A DNA stretch of 6,646 nucleotides from Hyphomicrobiales bacterium. GTDB taxonomy: Bacteria; Pseudomonadota; Alphaproteobacteria; Rhizobiales; Aestuariivirgaceae. Below the pieces are notes generated by a model, which ran no database searches, was not told the DNA's origin, and saw nothing but the letters and a program-made list of their open reading frames with translations. The position numbers and the translations under genes were made by a program. How positions within the stretch are numbered: position 1 is the first letter of the stretch; every line of letters starts with the position of its first letter. This document shows, piece after piece, positions 5,075 through 6,646 of this stretch. Where the stretch lies: NCBI GenBank assembly GCA_003151375.1, contig PLXI01000185.1, forward strand, positions 1 through 6,646. The letters run 5' to 3'.

Positions 5075-6646
5075 TTATTTTACTTTAGCGGCCTTCTTCG
5101 GCTTTTTCACAGCCACCCTTGAGCGAGGCAGTGCTTTACGCTCTGGCGGCTTGGGCAAGATCTTCTTTTCTTCCTCACGACTGAGATATGAGAACACTAG
5201 TTTTGCGTCCTTCAAGAGAATGCGCACCGTGCCGCCATGGGTTAGTTTTCCAAATAGAAGTTCCTCAGCCAAAGGCTTTTTAATCTCTTCCTGGATCACG
5301 CGGGCCAAAGGCCTTGCACCCATCTGCGGGTCATAGCCCTTTTCGGCGATATAATCGGCGGCTTCAGTTGAAAGCTCGATGTTCACTTGGCGCTCAGACA
5401 ATTGAGCTTCCAACTGCAACACGAATTTCTCAACCACTTTGCGCACCACTTCCTTGGGCAAGTGGCTGAAGGAAACAATGGCATCCAAGCGGTTACGGAA
5501 CTCTGGCGTGAACATTTTGGTGATCGCCTCATGGTCATCACCTTCACGCTTGTTCTGGGTAAAGCCCATCGCTGAGCGCGCCAATTCAGAAGCGCCCGCA
5601 TTGCTGGTCATGATCAAGACCACATTGCGGAAATCAACCTGTTTGCCGTTATTGTCGGTCAGTTTGCCGTGATCCATCACCTGCAACAAAATATTGAACA
5701 GGTCAGGATGAGCTTTTTCGATTTCGTCGAGCAGCAACACACAATAAGGATTTTGGTCAATGCCATCTGTAAGCAGACCGCCTTGATCAAAGCCGACATA
5801 GCCCGGAGGTGCGCCGATCAAGCGGCTGACCGAATGGCGTTCCATATATTCGCTCATGTCAAAGCGCAAAAATTTGACGCCAAGAACCTCGGCCAAACGC
5901 TTGGCCACTTCAGTTTTGCCAACGCCGGTTGGGCCTGAGAACAAATAGCTGCCAATGGGCTTTTCTGGTTCACGCAAACCTGCGCGCGCCAATTTGATGG
6001 CGGCAGTAACTTGTTCAATGGCTTTGTCTTGGCCGAATACCAATCGCTTCAATTCTGTGTCCAGATTTTTGAGCACAGCGGCATCATCGCGCGAAACGGT
6101 TTTGGCTGGAATGCGCGCCATGGTGGCAATCGTTGCTTCGATCTCTTCAACGCCAATTGTTTTCTTACGTTGATCTTCCGGCAGCAACATTTGTGAGGCA
6201 CCAGTTTCGTCGATCACGTCAATGGCTTTATCTGGCAATTTACGATCAGCCATATAACGCGCTGAAAGTTGAACCGCCTGTTCAACAGCATCGTCGGTGA
6301 ACTTCACTTTGTGATATTCTTCGTAATAAGGCTTCAAGCCTTTGAGAATGGCGATTGCATCTGGAATAGAAGGCTCATTCACATCAATCTTCTGGAACCG
6401 GCGCACTAAAGCGCGGTCCTTCTCGAAATGCTGACGATATTCCTTATAGGTGGTGGAGCCGATACAGCGCAAAGTGCCTGCCGCCAAGGCCGGCTTGAGC
6501 AGATTGGAGGCATCCATCGCCCCGCCCGATGTGGCGCCCGCGCCGATCACGGTGTGAATCTCGTCAATGAACAGGATGGCGCCTTTGACGCCCTCCAGCT
6601 CCTTCACCACCGTCTTCAGCCGTTCCTCGAAATCGCCGCGATAGCG
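5075..6646 (-). CDS. clpA: ATP-dependent Clp protease ATP-binding subunit ClpA (N-terminal part cut by window edge)
   Basis: 523 residues are visible and the frame is open to the window end. Against E. coli ClpA (758 aa), roughly the first 240 residues (N domain and D1 Walker A) are missing. The fragment begins at the D1 pore loop (Y2-R-G), then D1 Walker B ILFIDE (24-29) and the GSTTYKEYRQ...KDRALVRRF region. D2 has Walker A GPTGVGKT (238-245), pore-loop Y283 in PPGYVG, Walker B VLLLDEIE (303-310), sensor-1 N349, arginine finger R386 in FRNRLD, and sensor-2 GARP (443-446). MGF at 360-362 sits where E. coli has the IGL loop that docks on ClpP, separating it from ClpB. ClpA unfolds substrates, including N-degron proteins delivered by ClpS, and feeds them into ClpP. 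The tail beyond about residue 490 is Lys/Arg/Pro-rich. The GTG at 6610 is an internal valine, not the start. Confidence 0.96.
   Translation of the reverse strand, partial: RYRGDFEERLKTVVKELEGVKGAILFIDEIHTVIGAGATSGGAMDASNLLKPALAAGTLRCIGSTTYKEYRQHFEKDRALVRRFQKIDVNEPSIPDAIAILKGLKPYYEEYHKVKFTDDAVEQAVQLSARYMADRKLPDKAIDVIDETGASQMLLPEDQRKKTIGVEEIEATIATMARIPAKTVSRDDAAVLKNLDTELKRLVFGQDKAIEQVTAAIKLARAGLREPEKPIGSYLFSGPTGVGKTEVAKRLAEVLGVKFLRFDMSEYMERHSVSRLIGAPPGYVGFDQGGLLTDGIDQNPYCVLLLDEIEKAHPDLFNILLQVMDHGKLTDNNGKQVDFRNVVLIMTSNAGASELARSAMGFTQNKREGDDHEAITKMFTPEFRNRLDAIVSFSHLPKEVVRKVVEKFVLQLEAQLSERQVNIELSTEAADYIAEKGYDPQMGARPLARVIQEEIKKPLAEELLFGKLTHGGTVRILLKDAKLVFSYLSREEEKKILPKPPERKALPRSRVAVKKPKKAAKVK

Noticed and set aside
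6608..6610. GTG as the ClpA start
   Set aside because: The frame continues upstream to the window edge with RYRGDFEERL, the conserved ClpA D1 pore-loop region, so the gene is simply cut.
1..6646. Mobile element, phage, defence system or CRISPR content
   Set aside because: No transposase, integrase, long direct or inverted repeats, tRNA or spacer-repeat pattern was seen; the genes are typical chromosomal families in tight operons.

Overview
The window reads as a compact stretch of an alphaproteobacterial chromosome, probably of the Hyphomicrobiales (Rhizobiales) or a close relative. The evidence is a DUF1849/EipB-type periplasmic protein, a Pam18/TIM14-like membrane J-protein, a DUF482 acyltransferase, a ClpA with an MGF-type ClpP loop, and a SPOR tail of the kind found on Rhizobiales D-Ala-D-Ala carboxypeptidases. 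Base composition looks moderate and even, and I see no transposase, integrase, tRNA, CRISPR array or long repeat. It looks like ordinary core genome, densely packed, with almost every base coding.

Layout: (1) Bases 1-117 (+) are the last 38 codons of a SPOR-domain envelope protein. (2) Bases 118-1376 (-) hold a two-gene unit: an EipB-like periplasmic protein followed, with a one-base TAATG overlap, by a small membrane-anchored J-domain protein. (3) Bases 1377-1436 are the only real intergenic gap. It carries a good sigma70-type promoter for the rightward genes, with a small palindrome over the -10 box. (4) Bases 1437-4214 (+) are a four-gene operon in which every junction overlaps by 1 or 4 bases: RidA/YjgF-like protein, glycerophosphodiester phosphodiesterase, DUF482 (FemAB/GNAT-like) acyltransferase, HIT-family hydrolase. 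(5) Bases 4211-6646 (-) carry clpA, cut at its N-terminal side by the window edge, and then a DMT/EamA permease 6 bases downstream. The permease and HIT genes converge with their stop codons interlocked in a TTAA.

Functionally the left part concerns the cell envelope (SPOR protein, EipB, membrane J-protein). The central operon mixes small-molecule housekeeping (reactive imine or related metabolite clean-up, glycerophosphodiester turnover, nucleotide-conjugate hydrolysis) with a predicted acyl or aminoacyl transferase. The right part is ClpAP proteolysis. No new system is evident. The most interesting points are the coupling of the Pam18-like J-protein to eipB, the conserved-looking four-gene overlap operon, and the palindromic promoter between the divergent units.
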